From assembly GCA_016839845.1 (NCBI GenBank), contig JAEOTL010000273.1, forward strand, positions 1 through 5,504: DNA of 5,504 nt, written 5' to 3'. Below are positions 5,023 through 5,504 of the stretch, piece after piece. The position numbers and the translations under genes are program-made. Each line of letters starts with the position of its first letter. The stretch's first letter is position 1. Under the pieces are notes generated by a model, which worked only from the letters and a program-made list of their open reading frames with translations, did no database searches and had not been told where the DNA came from. The stretch is from Promethearchaeota archaeon. GTDB lineage: Archaea; Asgardarchaeota; Lokiarchaeia; Sigynarchaeales; SOKP01.

Positions 5023-5504
5023 ATGAAAATCAAAATCTCGAACATGTCTAAAAACGCTAAAAAATTTGAATCAGATAAAATAATGGAACAAATTCTAAAA
5101 ATGTCTAAAGGGAAAACTTTAGATTTAGTAGTTGAACACGAACTTCCAGGAGTCACACCAGAGATGATTGATTGGTGGTGGGATAATATTGATTCAAGCG
5201 ATCGGTATAAATTATGGCATCCAGAAGATCATCAATCCTTTGAGTGGGAGATTTCCCCTAAAAAAGGACATGTTGGGGCCATTCAACGTGTTGTTGAAAA
5301 CATTGGACTCACTACTACGTTGCGAATTCGTTGGGAAGATCCTAGCTCATCACCTATACCAATTGAATATAGCCATGTTCTTGTGGGGAGTACTCTTGAT
5401 AGCGAAGATAAGCCAATGACATGGCTTTTACATGAATATGAACAAATCGAAAATGGAACAAAATTACGAACAACTTTCCGATTACCTGCTAAGGCTCCAA
5501 AACC
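5023..5504 (+). CDS. PhlG-like (2,4-diacetylphloroglucinol hydrolase domain) protein, 3' truncated
   Basis: This frame opens at ATG 5023, after an in-frame TAA at 5017-5019, and runs off the window end with 160 residues seen. ATG 5044 (residue 8) is an equally possible start. The segment LPGVTPEMIDWWWDNID (41-57) followed by RYKLWHPEDHQSFEW (61-75) and GHVGAIQRVVENIG (82-95) matches my recollection of the DAPG-hydrolase PhlG domain, a START/Bet v1-like fold. Pseudomonas PhlG uses a zinc ion held by His and Glu side chains to hydrolyse a carbon-carbon bond of an acylphloroglucinol, releasing acetate. H66 and H70 of WHPEDH and nearby Glu residues are candidate ligands; any late His/Glu ligands lie past the window end. 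Most family members are uncharacterised and the substrate here is unknown. No signal peptide or membrane segment is seen. It may have its own promoter in the 215-base gap before it. Confidence 0.75.
   Translation, partial: MKIKISNMSKNAKKFESDKIMEQILKMSKGKTLDLVVEHELPGVTPEMIDWWWDNIDSSDRYKLWHPEDHQSFEWEISPKKGHVGAIQRVVENIGLTTTLRIRWEDPSSSPIPIEYSHVLVGSTLDSEDKPMTWLLHEYEQIENGTKLRTTFRLPAKAPK

Noticed and set aside
5168..5419. Plus-strand 83-codon frame in the last gene
   Set aside because: It overlaps the PhlG-like frame, which carries the conserved family motifs and continues to the window end.

Overview
The window is AT-rich, has short intergenic gaps, and carries genes on both strands. The organism is probably an archaeon. 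The best evidence is the first gene, an XPF/Hef-type ERCC4 nuclease with tandem helix-hairpin-helix motifs, a repair nuclease of archaea and eukaryotes. Compact unspliced genes, AT-rich promoter-like boxes close to start codons and T-tract termination sites agree with this. The mix of a URO-D-like methyltransferase paralogue, an acyl-CoA dehydrogenase, an oligopeptide-type ABC permease and a PhlG-like hydrolase in low-GC DNA resembles Asgard (Lokiarchaeia-type) genomes. That placement is inference from general familiarity; no marker gene here proves it.

Layout. Bases 1-666 (+) hold the 3' part of the XPF-family nuclease; its 5' end lies outside the window. It converges on a minus-strand uroporphyrinogen-decarboxylase-like (MtaA/CmuA superfamily) gene at 691-1809. 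Next comes a minus-strand pair read from right to left: an acyl-CoA dehydrogenase (2235-3491), then 31 bases later a small two-knuckle zinc-ribbon protein (1856-2203). The pair ends in a long T tract. A divergent intergenic region of about 270-380 bases separates it from a plus-strand DppC/OppC-family permease (3875-4807), whose 5' end is ambiguous and may be frameshifted. After a hairpin and a short direct repeat, a 5'-complete but 3'-truncated gene (5023 to the window end) encodes a protein with the 2,4-diacetylphloroglucinol hydrolase (PhlG) domain signature.

How the genes relate. Only the dehydrogenase and zinc-ribbon genes look like an operon. The others appear to be single transcription units with unrelated jobs: DNA repair, one-carbon or corrinoid-type chemistry, acyl-CoA oxidation, solute import and hydrolysis. 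The permease has no OppB-type partner, binding protein or ATPase in the window. I found no mobile element, CRISPR array, tRNA or rRNA.

Most worth a second look: the permease 5' end (coding-like sequence upstream of the only usable start, joined to an ATG by a single-base change), the dehydrogenase's catalytic glutamate in the LCAD/IVD-type position, the zinc-ribbon partner gene, and the hairpin-repeat after the permease. I see no convincing new multi-gene system.
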